A DNA stretch of 64,000 nt from an uncultured Eubacteriales bacterium (GCA_900545925.1 URAZ01000018.1:1-64000); one strand, 5' to 3'. Counted from the stretch's first letter, positions 48,279 to 58,711 are shown. Numbers and translations are program-made. Notes: generated by a model from the letters alone, not told the origin.

Positions 48279-50573
48279 TCAGTCCTGAATCAAGCCCGCT
48301 TCGGTGAATTTGGCGAAGAGGACGTGCGGTGTGATCGGCGCCTGATTGATGGCGACGCCGGTCGCATGATAAATGGCATTGCGGATGGCAGGGGCCGGGG
48401 AGCAGGCGGGCGGCTCGCCCAGCGCCTTGGTGCCGAACGCAGAGGTCGGCTCATAGTTTTCCACAAACTCGGCTTCGAGGTTCGGATGATCCATAAAGGT
48501 CGAAAGTTTGTAGTCAAGCAGGTTATTGTTGAGCGGCCGGCCGGTCTTCTCATCGAACAGCAGCTGCTCGGACAGGCCGTAGCCGATGCCCATGGACATA
48601 CCGCCGTGCACCTGCGCTTCGGCAAGCGCTGGGTTAATGAGTTTGCCGCAATCGTGGACATTGACAATGTTCAGCAGTTTGACCTTGCACATCGGGATAT
48701 CAACCTCGACCTCGGCGAACGTGCAGCCGAAGGAATAGGCGTTGTTGCGGATGGTGTAGGTCGATTCCGCTGTCAGATGCTCGGAATGGACCGGGTTATA
48801 CTGCGCGGTCATGGACACCTCGGACAGGCTCATGAGCACACGTCCATCGGTGATACGGACGATGTTGGAGTCGATAATATCCATGTTATAGGTTGCCTGA
48901 CGTGTGACCTCGCAGGCGTATTCGAGAATCTTCCGCTTCAGCAGCTCGGACGTCTGCCGGATGGAGAAGCCTGCGGTGAACGTCTGACGGGAAGCGTATG
49001 CGCCGAGGCCTGTCGGGGTCACATCGGTGTCCTGACAGGACAGAACGTGTACCTTTTTATAATCGGACAGGCCAAGGATCTCCGCGCACATCTGCGCATA
49101 GGCCGTATCTGCGCCCTGACCGATCTCCGTTTCGCCGACCTGCAGATTGACCGTGCCGTCGAGGTTCAGCTGCAGACGGCAGGAGGAGGTTTCCAGCGAA
49201 ATGGGGAAGACGGCGGTGTTGTACCAGAAGGTCGCAAGGCCGATACCGCGGCGGATGGGACCGGTCTGGTTGGCGTAGGCCTTCAGCTTTTCTTCATAGC
49301 CGATGGCCTTCATGCCCTTTTCCATACACTGCCGGTAGGAGTCCTCATAAAGTTCGTTTTTCGAGAAGCCGTCAACGTAGCCGGGCTTCATCAGATTCTG
49401 CCAGCGGTAGGCCAGCGGCGTCATGCCGACAGCCTCTGCGCACTGCTCTGCGTGGGACTCATCCGCGAACGACGCCTGCGGCATGCCATAGCCGCGCATG
49501 GCGCCCGCCGCCGGGCGGTTGGTGAAAACAGTATAGGCATCGCCCTCAAAGTTGGGGCAGGGATAGTGCTGGTTAAAGGAGCCGAGCGCCTTGGCGACAA
49601 TCGAATGGCCGTGGGAGGCGTAGGAGCCCTGGTTGGAGAAGCACTCGACCTTCTTGGCGGCGATGGTGCCGTCCTTGCGCAGCCAGGAGATGATGTGCGT
49701 GCGGATGGCATGGCGGACGCGGTTGGAGACAAACGTCTCTTCGCGTGAGCAGTCAAGCTTGACGCAGCGGCCGCCGACCTGCGTGCAGCACCATGCGCAC
49801 AGCGGCTCATAGAGCGCGTCCTGCTTGTTGCCGAAGCCGCCGCCGATGTACGGCTTGACGACGCGGATGTCGCCCCACGGACGGCCCAGCGCCTGTCCGA
49901 CGACACGGCGGATGATGTGCGGGATCTGCGTGGAACTCGTCACGACCAGACGACCGTTTTCCGCGTAGCAGAAGCAGCCGTGGTTTTCAATGTGGCAGTG
50001 CTGTACGGTAGGCGTTTCGTACCAGCCCTCGACTTTGATCAGGCCCGGTTCTTTGATCGCTTCGGCATAATTGCCCGCCGAGGCGGTCGTATGCTTGAGA
50101 ATGTTGTTGGGGAACGCCTCGTGCAGCTGCGGCGCGCCGGGCTCCATGGCCTTCTGCACGTCGAGCACGAACGGCAATTCCTCGTATTCGACCTCAATGG
50201 CGCGTACGGCCCGCATAGCCGCAACCTCATCCTCGGCGATAACAGCGCACACATCATCGCCATAATAGCGCACATGCTGGTTCAGCAGGTGCCGGTCGGC
50301 AATATCCTGATGAGACGGGTCCATTGACCACGGGTGGCCAGCCGTGGGGAACGGGATGTCCGGCACATCAAAGCAGGTCAGGATCTTGACAACGCCGGGA
50401 ATTTTCTCGGCCTTGCTGATGTCAACCGACTTGACGAAGCCGTGTGCAATGGTCGAATGCTTGACTCTGACAATCAGCGCATCCTTTGGGGCCAGATCAT
50501 CATAGTATTTCGTCCGGCCGGTCGCCTTGTCAAAGGCGTCAACACGAACCTCGCTTCTGCCTACGATGTTCAT
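48279..50573 (-). CDS. Molybdenum hydroxylase, large Mo-binding subunit
   Basis: The 764-residue xanthine dehydrogenase-family subunit hydroxylates a heterocycle or aldehyde at the molybdopterin site. The cofactor motif is GGGFGNKQD; a Q-G-x-D-T segment (EIGQGADTAY) and the catalytic Glu in ALGEPPACSPAPAI follow. A purine substrate is plausible; nicotinate or other heterocycles cannot be excluded. The ATG at 50573 has GGAGGT 8 bases upstream; the longer frame to 50636 is less likely. The divergent MocA-type gene would mature its cofactor. Confidence 0.9.
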   Translation of the reverse strand: MNIVGRSEVRVDAFDKATGRTKYYDDLAPKDALIVRVKHSTIAHGFVKSVDISKAEKIPGVVKILTCFDVPDIPFPTAGHPWSMDPSHQDIADRHLLNQHVRYYGDDVCAVIAEDEVAAMRAVRAIEVEYEELPFVLDVQKAMEPGAPQLHEAFPNNILKHTTASAGNYAEAIKEPGLIKVEGWYETPTVQHCHIENHGCFCYAENGRLVVTSSTQIPHIIRRVVGQALGRPWGDIRVVKPYIGGGFGNKQDALYEPLCAWCCTQVGGRCVKLDCSREETFVSNRVRHAIRTHIISWLRKDGTIAAKKVECFSNQGSYASHGHSIVAKALGSFNQHYPCPNFEGDAYTVFTNRPAAGAMRGYGMPQASFADESHAEQCAEAVGMTPLAYRWQNLMKPGYVDGFSKNELYEDSYRQCMEKGMKAIGYEEKLKAYANQTGPIRRGIGLATFWYNTAVFPISLETSSCRLQLNLDGTVNLQVGETEIGQGADTAYAQMCAEILGLSDYKKVHVLSCQDTDVTPTGLGAYASRQTFTAGFSIRQTSELLKRKILEYACEVTRQATYNMDIIDSNIVRITDGRVLMSLSEVSMTAQYNPVHSEHLTAESTYTIRNNAYSFGCTFAEVEVDIPMCKVKLLNIVNVHDCGKLINPALAEAQVHGGMSMGIGYGLSEQLLFDEKTGRPLNNNLLDYKLSTFMDHPNLEAEFVENYEPTSAFGTKALGEPPACSPAPAIRNAIYHATGVAINQAPITPHVLFAKFTEAGLIQD

Positions 50574-50858
50574 TCGATTACCTCCATTTGCCGGGTTATA
50601 GGCGGATTTTACGCGTCTGCGCATGAAATCCGCCATTTTTCCACTTTTATTTGTTTTTATTGTAGCATATCCGGATTTGAAGAGAAAGCAAAAGCATTAT
50701 CCTACTTTTTGAATAACGAATTTTTTCGTGAATGTCGAAAAAATCGTATGATTCTTGCGCAAATATGCAAAAATAGCTATACTGTTTTGTAGAAAATCAC
50801 AAGGAATCGATGATTCCATCGTCTGCGGGTATCAGCGGTTCCTAAAGGAGTACACAAT

Positions 50859-51452
50859 ATGGCTGCATTCTCTGCGCCTCCCATCGGCTGCCTGCTCATG
50901 GCGGCCGGAAATGCTTCCCGTTTTGGAGAAAACAAGTTGACCGCGCGCTTTGACGGGCAAAGCCTGTTCTCGCGGGCACTTGAGGCGATCCCGGCGGGCG
51001 TATTTGTCCGCGTCACGGTCGTTTCGCAGTATCCCTCGCTTCTGGAAGAGGCTTCGCAAGCGGGCTTCGATGCCATTCTGAACGACCGGCCAGAGGACGG
51101 CATCAGCCGCACCATTCGCCTCGGCACACGGGCGATGGCGGACTGTGCCGGAATCTTATACATGGTCGCCGACCAGCCGCTGCTGCAGGCCGGAACGGTA
51201 CGACGCATTGTGGACGCATGGCAGGAACACCCGAACTGCATTACCGCCGCAGCGCACAACGGAAAGCGCGGCAACCCGTGCCTGTTTCCGTCGCGGTTTT
51301 TCCCGGAACTGTGTGCACTGGAGGCAGACCGCGGCGGCTCATCCGTCATTCGGCGGCACGAAGATGCGCTGCTGCTCGTCGAGGCAGGAGAACGCGAACT
51401 GTTCGACTGCGACACAAAGCAGGCGCTGGAAATTTTGAAGGGTAACGCATAA
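50859..51452 (+). CDS. mocA: MocA-type molybdenum cofactor cytidylyltransferase
   Basis: The 197-residue NTP-transferase adds CMP (or GMP) to molybdopterin for hydroxylases of the xanthine dehydrogenase family. The signature is LMAAGNASRFGENKL (about 13-27), with a YMVADQPLL core and RGNPCLFP. AAAGGAG lies 10 bases before the ATG. It is divergent from the hydroxylase operon, and the AT-rich 50640-50858 gap would hold both promoters. MobA-like guanylylation is the main alternative. Confidence 0.85.
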   Translation: MAAFSAPPIGCLLMAAGNASRFGENKLTARFDGQSLFSRALEAIPAGVFVRVTVVSQYPSLLEEASQAGFDAILNDRPEDGISRTIRLGTRAMADCAGILYMVADQPLLQAGTVRRIVDAWQEHPNCITAAAHNGKRGNPCLFPSRFFPELCALEADRGGSSVIRRHEDALLLVEAGERELFDCDTKQALEILKGNA

Positions 51453-51526
51453 TTCTTAATCCAGAAGAATTAGTGGGCGTTGAGAAAACCGAAAGAAATC
51501 GTCATTGCTTTGGAATATAAAAGAAA

Positions 51527-51559
51527 CCCCGCAAACAAGTGACCGGCTTGTCTGCGGGG
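51527..51559 (+). terminator. Terminator after mocA
   Basis: CCCCGCA-A-ACAAG pairs with CTTGT-C-TGCGGGG, then GATTCTTT. The remaining gap up to 51736 is AT-rich and shows no gene. Confidence 0.75.
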
Positions 51560-51736
51560 GATTCTTTATCAATATGAGGGGAAAATGAAAAAGTGTATAT
51601 CGCTTCTTGCATGATTATAATAGCAAGGGTTTATTAAAAAACTTAGCGGCAAGTTTTTAAATAACTATTAAATCCGAAAAAACTTTTTTCGATCAAATGT
51701 TTACAAAAATATCATAATTTTTATCCCCTTATCCTC

Positions 51737-51765
51737 TTGACAAAATCCGGGCACAGGTCTATGAT
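51737..51765 (+). promoter_or_regulatory. clpB promoter
   Basis: TTGACA (51737-51742), a 17-base spacer and TATGAT (51760-51765) form a near-perfect sigma-A promoter. Confidence 0.9.
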
Positions 51766-51779
51766 GAAGCCAAAGTGAA

Positions 51780-51806
51780 TTAGCACTCACATGTATAGAG
51801 TGCTAA
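51780..51806 (+). promoter_or_regulatory. CIRCE operator (HrcA site)
   Basis: TTAGCACTC-N9-GAGTGCTAA matches the CIRCE consensus perfectly and lies just after the -10, overlapping the transcript start. HrcA should repress clpB until heat shock. Confidence 0.97.
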
Positions 51807-51829
51807 CGTTGGAAGAAGAGGTGTGAACT

Positions 51830-54430
51830 ATGAACGCACAAAACTATACACAGAAATCTCTGGAGGCCATTCAGGCCGCCCAGAAACTGACCATTGAAAA
51901 TCAGAACCAGCAGATTGAGCAAATCCATCTGCTGGCCGCACTTTTGAGGCAGGAGAACGGCCTTGTGCCGCAGCTGCTGAAAAAGATGGGTATCACGCTC
52001 GAAAGCTTTGAGGCTGCGGTCGATGCAGAGTTAGGAAAACTCCCGCGCGTGACCGGCTCGGGCCGTGAGGCAGATAAATATTATGTTGCGCGTGCCGTTG
52101 ATACGGCGCTGAACAGCGCGGAAGACATCGCAAAGCAGATGAAGGACGAATATGTCTCCGTCGAGCATCTGTTTTTGTCCCTGATTGAAAATGCGGATGC
52201 AACGCTGAAAAATCTGTTCCGTCCGTACCAGATCACGAAGGAGGCCTGTCTGCAGGCACTGCAGTCGGTGCGCGGCAATCAGCGCGTAACGTCCGACACG
52301 CCGGAGGATACCTATGAGGCGCTTGCCAAATACGGTACGGATCTGGTCAAGCGCGCGCGGGAACAGAAAATGGATCCGGTCATCGGCCGTGACGATGAAA
52401 TCCGAAACGTCATCCGCATTTTGTCCCGTAAGACGAAGAACAACCCTGTGCTGATCGGCGAACCGGGCGTCGGTAAGACGGCCATCGTCGAGGGGCTTGC
52501 ACAGCGCATTGTCGCAAACGAGGTTCCGAAGTCCCTGCAGGACAAGACGATCTTTTCACTCGACATGGGCGCATTGATCGCGGGCGCAAAGTACCGCGGC
52601 GAATTTGAGGAACGTCTGAAGGCCGTGCTGGCCGAGGTCAAAAAGTCCGAAGGGCGTATCATCCTGTTTATCGATGAACTGCATACCATTGTCGGTGCGG
52701 GCAAGACCGAGGGCTCCATGGACGCGGGCAATCTGCTAAAGCCGATGCTCGCGCGCGGTGAACTGCACTGCATCGGCGCAACCACGCTGGACGAATACCG
52801 CCAGTATATCGAAAAGGATCCCGCGCTCGAGCGCCGGTTCCAGACCGTTCTGGTGCAGGAACCGACCGTCGAGGATACCATTGCCATCCTGCGTGGTCTG
52901 GAATCCCGCTATGAGGTCTTCCATGGCGTCAAGATCACAGACAATGCAATCATTGCCGCCGCAACGCTCTCGAACCGCTATATCACCGACCGTTTCCTGC
53001 CTGACAAGGCCATTGACCTCATTGATGAGGCCTGCGCCATGATCCGAACGGAAATGGACTCCATGCCGACCGAACTGGATGTCATCAACCGCAAGATCAT
53101 CCAGATGCAGATTGAGGAAGCAGCGCTCAAAAACGAGGACGATGAACTTTCCAAGGCGCGGCTGACGGAACTGCAAAAGGAACTGGCCGAACAGCGCGAA
53201 ACGTTCAACTCCATGAAAGCCAAATGGGAAAACGAGAAGAACGCAATCGGCCGCGTGCAGCAGCTGCGCGAACGCATCGAGCAGATCAACCGCGATATTG
53301 AATCTGCCGAACAGAGTTACGATCTCGAAAAGGCCGCGAAGCTGAAGTACGGCGATCTGCCCGAAGCGAAAAAGCAGCTGGAGCAGGAGGAAAAACTGGC
53401 GCAAAGCAGCAAGGAGACGAGTTTGCTCCGCAACAAGGTCACGGAGGAGGAAATTGCCAAGATCATCGAGCGCTGGACGGGTATCCCGACCGCAAGACTG
53501 ATGGAGGGCGAACGCGACAAGCTGCTGCATCTCGAAGATACGCTGCACAAGCGTGTTGTCGGCCAGGATGAGGCCGTGCGCGTCGTCTCTGAGGCTATCC
53601 AGAGAAGCAGAGCAGGCATTCAGGACCCGAACCGGCCGCTCGGCTCGTTCCTGTTCCTTGGCCCTACCGGCGTTGGCAAGACAGAACTGGCCAAGACGCT
53701 GGCAGAGGCGCTGTTTGACGATGAAAAGAATCTGGTGCGGATCGATATGTCGGAGTATATGGAGAAATTCTCCGTGTCGCGTCTGATCGGTGCGCCTCCC
53801 GGATATGTGGGCTACGAGGAGGGCGGCCAGCTGACCGAAGCCGTGCGCCGCAGACCGTATTCCGTCATTCTGTTTGACGAGATCGAAAAAGCGCACCCGG
53901 ACGTGTTCAACATTCTGCTGCAGGTGCTCGACGACGGTCGTATCACCGACTCGCAGGGCCGCACGGTGGACTTCAAGAACACCATCATCATTCTGACCTC
54001 GAATCTCGGTTCACAGGCCATTCTGGACGGCATCACACCGGAGGGCGAGATCTCTGAGGATGCGAAAAACGAGGTGCAGACGCTTCTGCGCCGCAATTTC
54101 CGCCCGGAGTTCCTCAACCGGCTGGACGAGATTGTGTTCTATAAGCCGCTGTCGAAGGAGAATATCACCGGCATTATCGACTTGCAGATCGCGGCGCTCA
54201 ACAAGCGCCTTGCCGACAAGCAGCTTAAATGCGAGTTGACTCCGGCGGCAAAGTCGTTCGTCATTGACGCAGCCTATGACCCGCAGTTCGGCGCAAGACC
54301 GCTGCGCCGGTATCTGCAGCACACGGTCGAAACACTTCTTGCCCAGCGCATCCTGCGCGGCGACGTGCTGCCCGGCCAGACGCTGGTCTGCGACGTGCAG
54401 CACGGCGAACTGGTCATCAACGCAAAATAA
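51830..54430 (+). CDS. clpB: ClpB disaggregase
   Basis: This 866-residue Hsp100 chaperone rescues aggregated proteins together with DnaK. It has the N domain (1-145), AAA-1 with Walker A GEPGVGKT (210-217), a coiled-coil M domain (about 405-520) that separates it from ClpA/C, and AAA-2 with GPTGVGKT (611-618) and the C-terminal small domain. No ClpP-binding loop of the IGF type is seen. GAAGAGG lies 8 bases before the ATG. Heat-shock control by HrcA is shown by the CIRCE operator. Confidence 0.97.
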   Translation: MNAQNYTQKSLEAIQAAQKLTIENQNQQIEQIHLLAALLRQENGLVPQLLKKMGITLESFEAAVDAELGKLPRVTGSGREADKYYVARAVDTALNSAEDIAKQMKDEYVSVEHLFLSLIENADATLKNLFRPYQITKEACLQALQSVRGNQRVTSDTPEDTYEALAKYGTDLVKRAREQKMDPVIGRDDEIRNVIRILSRKTKNNPVLIGEPGVGKTAIVEGLAQRIVANEVPKSLQDKTIFSLDMGALIAGAKYRGEFEERLKAVLAEVKKSEGRIILFIDELHTIVGAGKTEGSMDAGNLLKPMLARGELHCIGATTLDEYRQYIEKDPALERRFQTVLVQEPTVEDTIAILRGLESRYEVFHGVKITDNAIIAAATLSNRYITDRFLPDKAIDLIDEACAMIRTEMDSMPTELDVINRKIIQMQIEEAALKNEDDELSKARLTELQKELAEQRETFNSMKAKWENEKNAIGRVQQLRERIEQINRDIESAEQSYDLEKAAKLKYGDLPEAKKQLEQEEKLAQSSKETSLLRNKVTEEEIAKIIERWTGIPTARLMEGERDKLLHLEDTLHKRVVGQDEAVRVVSEAIQRSRAGIQDPNRPLGSFLFLGPTGVGKTELAKTLAEALFDDEKNLVRIDMSEYMEKFSVSRLIGAPPGYVGYEEGGQLTEAVRRRPYSVILFDEIEKAHPDVFNILLQVLDDGRITDSQGRTVDFKNTIIILTSNLGSQAILDGITPEGEISEDAKNEVQTLLRRNFRPEFLNRLDEIVFYKPLSKENITGIIDLQIAALNKRLADKQLKCELTPAAKSFVIDAAYDPQFGARPLRRYLQHTVETLLAQRILRGDVLPGQTLVCDVQHGELVINAK

Positions 54431-54437
54431 TAATCAA

Positions 54438-54472
54438 GGGGCATGCTACAAGCTTCTGCTGCAGCATGCCCC
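54438..54472 (+). terminator. clpB terminator
   Basis: GGGGCATGCT pairs with AGCATGCCCC, followed by CTTTTTG. Confidence 0.85.
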
Positions 54473-54490
54473 CTTTTTGTGCGCACGCAG

Positions 54491-54527
54491 AAAACCGCCC
54501 CCGGCTTTGTGAACCGGGGGCGGTTTT
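54491..54527. terminator. Bidirectional terminator, clpB and surface-protein gene
   Basis: A 14-bp perfect stem AAAACCGCCCCCGG/CCGGGGGCGGTTTT lies between two convergent genes. Confidence 0.9.
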
Positions 54528-54537
54528 AAATCTGGAA

Positions 54538-57500
54538 TTATTCAAAGGTGAGGAAGCGGTGGAGCATGACGGCGACCTGAGCGCGGGTGGCGTTGCCCTT
54601 TGCGGAGAGGGTCGTCTTGCCGCCGGAGGTGACGCCGGTGATGATGCCGCTGCCGACGGCCCACTGCATCGCCGTGACGGCGAAGGAACTGACCTGCGCC
54701 TGATCGGAGTAGCCGCTCAGAGAACCGGTCACGGACGGGCTGCCCGCGTAGCGGTACAGGATGGCTGCGATCTGCTCACGGGTGATGTTGCCATCCGGGT
54801 CAAAGGTCGTGGCGGTCGCGCCGTTGACAATGCCCTTGTTGGAGGCCCAGAGAACCGCGTTGTAGTAATACTGGCCCTGCTTGTTGTCGGTGAACTTGTT
54901 GGTGATACCGGTAACAGAGGGTTCGCCTGCCGCGCGGTAGAGAACCGTGACGAGCATGGCGCGGGTCATCTTGGCGCCCGGCCCGAAGAGTTTCGGGTTC
55001 TTGGTGTTGTTGCCCTTGATGATGTCGTTCATGTACATGAAATCGACCGAGTTGGCTGCCCACTTGTAAGAACCGCTCACATCGGTGAACTGGTTGGAAG
55101 CCGTCTGCTGGTTGACCTTAAAGGACAGAGTGCCCTTCGTGCTGCCGTCGATGGTGTAGCTGACCTCGACGCTCTTGCTGTCGGCCAGCGGCAGGACATA
55201 GAGGCTGTCCAGGCTGTTGGAGCCAGAGAAGTAGAACTTCGTGCTGCCGAGATCCTTGCTGGTCAGCGCAGTGCAGTTCTTGATGCTGGTGTAGGCGGAG
55301 TAAAGCTTACCGCCGACGATGCGGTCAATGGTGATGTAGGTGCTGCCGGTGGCGTTATCCGGCGTGAGTTCGTTTGCAATGCCCATGGAGCGGAAGGACG
55401 CGCCGGTGGAGTTCAGCGTGTGGGTGTCGTTGACATAGACCACAAGCTGGCCGTTCATCTGGCCGGACGAGCCGCTTGCCGTGAAGGGGATGGTCACGGT
55501 GTACTTCGACGTGGTGCTGCCCGCGATGAAGTAGACGTTCTTCAGCAGGTTCGAGCCGGTCGAGACGCTGTAGGACTCGCTGCCGACCTTGCCGGAACTG
55601 GTCGTGCTGCCCTTGTACAGCGCGCCGTGGGAATTGCTGTTCGTGCCGAAGGTCACGGTGCTCAGACCGGAGCCGTAGACGCGCTGGAAGTCGCTGACGG
55701 ACATCTGCTGCTTTTCATTGGCGGAGATGTGGTATTCAACCGTGTTTGCGCTGGTCATGACATTGATCGTGCCGGTCGCGACCTGGGCGCTGCCATCATA
55801 GGCGGCGTACCTGATGGTGTGCGTGCCGGTGGTTCTCGTCGGACGGTAGACCATCTTGCTGACTTCGCTGGCAGAATACTTGATCGTCGTGCTGACCGTG
55901 CCGGACATGGCGCTCGAGGTATAGAGCGTACCGTTGGCCGGGGACTCAAAGGTAAAGGTGCTGGGCGTGACCTTCGCGGCGGTCTTGACTGCCGCGGCAA
56001 GCTTGCTGCCGTCGAGCTGGACGTAGGTTTCGTTCTCGCCGAGCGTCACATTGACGGCGTCCGCATCGGGAACCGTGACGGTGAACGCCTTTTCAGCGGC
56101 ATACTTCTTCGCGCCGATGGTCGTCTCAGCCTTGATGGTGACCTGACCGCCAGCCTTGGCCGTCGCGGTGACGGAGGGGCTGCTGTTGGTGCTGGTTTTG
56201 CTGGAAAGCTTGACAATATTCTCGTCGCTCGAGGTCCATGTGATCGTATAGGTCTTGCCGGTCACATTGGTCAGCTTTCCGTTGACATACTCCTGCGGCA
56301 CGCCGGTGATGGTGAACGTCTCGCCGGCCTTTACCGCAGTCGGTTTGAAGGTGATCTCAATGTGGTTCTCACCAGTGATGGTGATGCTTGCCTTGCGGGT
56401 TTCCGCGTACTTGCCGTCGCTCGTCGTGACGCGGCAGTAGAACACATAAGTACCCGTGCCGGTGATATACTGCTTGATATTGCTCAGGACCGAACGCATG
56501 GGGCTGGTCTTGGACGCAGGATCGGTATAGATTGCACGGTCTGCACCGTTCGACTGGTCGCTGTTCATGTACCAGACCACGGATTTGATCGTACCCGTCG
56601 AAACCGACGCCGTCATAGCCAGATCAGCAAAGGTATCGGTAAGCTTGTACGCCGCGTTTGCGGGCTGCTCCGTAAAGGAAATGTCGGAGAAAGTCACTTT
56701 CCCGGTTGTCGTAACGCCTGCGTCCGCAAGGTCATTTCTGTTGTAGAAGAATTCCTTTGTAGCCGTTTTGAGGCCATCGAGCGTGTATTTGAACTGCTTG
56801 CTGCCATCGGTATTCGTCACAACACTTGCGTTCTTGACCGGCAGTCCATAAATTGCCGTCTCATCCGCGTAAATGCTGGTCTGGATCTCGACCTTGGCCG
56901 ATTCCTGCTCAAACATGCTCTTGAGTTCAGCGTCCGTCATTCTGCCGACCGTCTCACCGATGCTCGGCTCTTCCTTAATCTGATACGCACGGCCCTGATA
57001 GACCGTGACGGAATAGGTCGCCGTTACATTGCCATCGACCTTCGCGGTGATCGTCGCCGTGCCAGGTGCGACAGCCTTGATCGTCGCGGTCGCCGAATCC
57101 TTGTCCGACTTCGTTTCACTTACCTTTGCAACGGCGGGGGCAGAGCTTGTCCACTCGATGCGGGAGTACGCATTTCTCCGATCCGTTTCACTGTTAAGCA
57201 GCGAGTCAGGCGCCTTGATGCGCGCGGTCAGTGTGAGCTCGGGGAAGATCAGCTTGGAGTTTTTAACATCTGTGTCGCTCTTATCATGATTATAGTTTGA
57301 ATCCTGCAGGCCGAAGACCATCGTGCCGTTGTCCAGCAGTGTTTGCAGACGGGAAGTCTTCCCGTTATACGTCACGCTCTCGCTGTTCATGACTTCGAGC
57401 GCTGTAACAGACATACCCTTATTCTTGATGCTGACCGTGCAGACAGCATAAGAACCAACAAGTTTTCCTTCCTCGGCATCCTTATATGTCTTGCCAGCAT

Positions 57501-58443
57501 TGTAGCTTGCAATGCAGATATAGATGTTCGTCGCGTCGCAAGCCTTGTACGGCTCCACCGTTGCAGAAGTCGTAGCGGTGTTGGGTCGGACATACAGACT
57601 GTTGTCCTCGCTGTCATACAAATACAGCAGCTTCGGCTGCGCCGTGCCGGAATAGCCGGACACCTTCGGCTGAAGCGTGCCGCTCGTGCCCATCGCTTCC
57701 AGCGAAAGCGTCTTCTGCGCATCCGGCAGTGTGACTGTAACCGTAGCCGCGCCGCTGACTCTGAAGCCGATGGTCTTGGTCGCAGTCGCGGACGTGGACG
57801 GCTTCATGCCTTTATCGCTCTTGTAATAGACCTGCGCCGTCAGCGTTGCGCCGCCGACACCAGCCGCCGTGACAGTCGCTTCAACCTTATAGGTCGTATA
57901 GTTGCCGACTGTACTTGCGGTGACCTTTTCACTGGCAGGAGAAACCGAGATAACACTGGGGTTATCGCTGGTGAAATGGACTTCGCAGTTTGCCAGATTG
58001 CCTGCAGTCACACCGCTGCCGGTGCCGACCGTGACAGTCGCGGTGAGCGTTCTGGTGTCGCCCTGATTCAGCGCAACCGTGCCGTTGATATTGCTGTTGC
58101 TGAGCGCCAGCGTAAGGGTATATGCGTCCCGCACATAAACCGTGAAATACTCCGAATAATCACGACCATTTACCTTGCCGGTGGCCGTGATCCGGACAGC
58201 TGTATTGCTGGCCTTTACGCCGGTCACAGTTGCCTCTGTTGTGCTGCCGCTGACTGTCGCAACACTTTTATCACTGGAACTCCAGCTGACAGAGCCTTCT
58301 TTGATGATCGACGTCTTGATCGTAATCGTCGAGTTCGGCTCGACGCTGTACGCCTGATTTGCAGCCAATGCCGCAGGCACCATCGCCAATACCATGGCGA
58401 GAACCAGCAGCAGGCTCATGAATCTTCCAAATGTACGCTTCAT
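54538..58443 (-). CDS. Large surface protein with Big2 and SLH domains
   Basis: The 1301-residue secreted protein has a signal peptide (about 1-28, MSLLLVLAMVLAMVPAALA). Tandem Ig-like group 2 domains follow (for example VSWSSSDKSVATVSGST near 52-68, ASVVT and WTSSDENIVKLSS near 740), and three SLH domains at the C-terminus (about 1115-1301: FTDVSGSYKWAANSVDFMY, FTDNKQGQYYYNAVLWA, YSDQAQVSSFAVTAMQWA). SLH domains anchor it to pyruvylated wall polymer. No enzymatic domain is seen; a structural or adhesive role is inferred. The promoter must lie in the AT-rich 58444-58560 gap. Confidence 0.85.
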   Translation of the reverse strand: MKRTFGRFMSLLLVLAMVLAMVPAALAANQAYSVEPNSTITIKTSIIKEGSVSWSSSDKSVATVSGSTTEATVTGVKASNTAVRITATGKVNGRDYSEYFTVYVRDAYTLTLALSNSNINGTVALNQGDTRTLTATVTVGTGSGVTAGNLANCEVHFTSDNPSVISVSPASEKVTASTVGNYTTYKVEATVTAAGVGGATLTAQVYYKSDKGMKPSTSATATKTIGFRVSGAATVTVTLPDAQKTLSLEAMGTSGTLQPKVSGYSGTAQPKLLYLYDSEDNSLYVRPNTATTSATVEPYKACDATNIYICIASYNAGKTYKDAEEGKLVGSYAVCTVSIKNKGMSVTALEVMNSESVTYNGKTSRLQTLLDNGTMVFGLQDSNYNHDKSDTDVKNSKLIFPELTLTARIKAPDSLLNSETDRRNAYSRIEWTSSAPAVAKVSETKSDKDSATATIKAVAPGTATITAKVDGNVTATYSVTVYQGRAYQIKEEPSIGETVGRMTDAELKSMFEQESAKVEIQTSIYADETAIYGLPVKNASVVTNTDGSKQFKYTLDGLKTATKEFFYNRNDLADAGVTTTGKVTFSDISFTEQPANAAYKLTDTFADLAMTASVSTGTIKSVVWYMNSDQSNGADRAIYTDPASKTSPMRSVLSNIKQYITGTGTYVFYCRVTTSDGKYAETRKASITITGENHIEITFKPTAVKAGETFTITGVPQEYVNGKLTNVTGKTYTITWTSSDENIVKLSSKTSTNSSPSVTATAKAGGQVTIKAETTIGAKKYAAEKAFTVTVPDADAVNVTLGENETYVQLDGSKLAAAVKTAAKVTPSTFTFESPANGTLYTSSAMSGTVSTTIKYSASEVSKMVYRPTRTTGTHTIRYAAYDGSAQVATGTINVMTSANTVEYHISANEKQQMSVSDFQRVYGSGLSTVTFGTNSNSHGALYKGSTTSSGKVGSESYSVSTGSNLLKNVYFIAGSTTSKYTVTIPFTASGSSGQMNGQLVVYVNDTHTLNSTGASFRSMGIANELTPDNATGSTYITIDRIVGGKLYSAYTSIKNCTALTSKDLGSTKFYFSGSNSLDSLYVLPLADSKSVEVSYTIDGSTKGTLSFKVNQQTASNQFTDVSGSYKWAANSVDFMYMNDIIKGNNTKNPKLFGPGAKMTRAMLVTVLYRAAGEPSVTGITNKFTDNKQGQYYYNAVLWASNKGIVNGATATTFDPDGNITREQIAAILYRYAGSPSVTGSLSGYSDQAQVSSFAVTAMQWAVGSGIITGVTSGGKTTLSAKGNATRAQVAVMLHRFLTFE

Positions 58444-58711
58444 AAGTGCACCTCTTTCAATTTGCGGCCTGTTGCAGCCGCAGATTTTTATGTAATCAGT
58501 TTACCATAAAAATTAAAAAATGCAACCAATTTTTACGAAAATGGCTGTTTTTCCAAGCATTTCAGCCCCTTTCGCCCCATGTTGCGAGGTAGACGTAACA
58601 TCCGCCACAAGATATTGTGGGCCGCGCCGCGTCCGCCGCTGTATTTCTCTTTTCCACACGCAAAATTTCCGCGAAGGTTGCGCGCGTTTGAAGAAAAATT
58701 TTTCATCCCAG
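58444..58711. other. Intergenic gap without a gene
   Basis: The AT-rich part next to the surface-protein gene should hold its leader and promoter (GAAAGAGGTGC is its ribosome-binding site). The GC-rich remainder shows no supported frame. Confidence 0.5.

Noticed and set aside
47370..49748. 792-codon open frame on the plus strand
   Set aside because: It is antisense to the molybdenum hydroxylase subunits, which carry clear motifs. No ribosome-binding site.
54466..57300. 944-codon open frame on the plus strand
   Set aside because: It is antisense to the Big2/SLH surface-protein gene. Repetitive Gly/Val/Asp composition and lack of a family show a GC-codon shadow.
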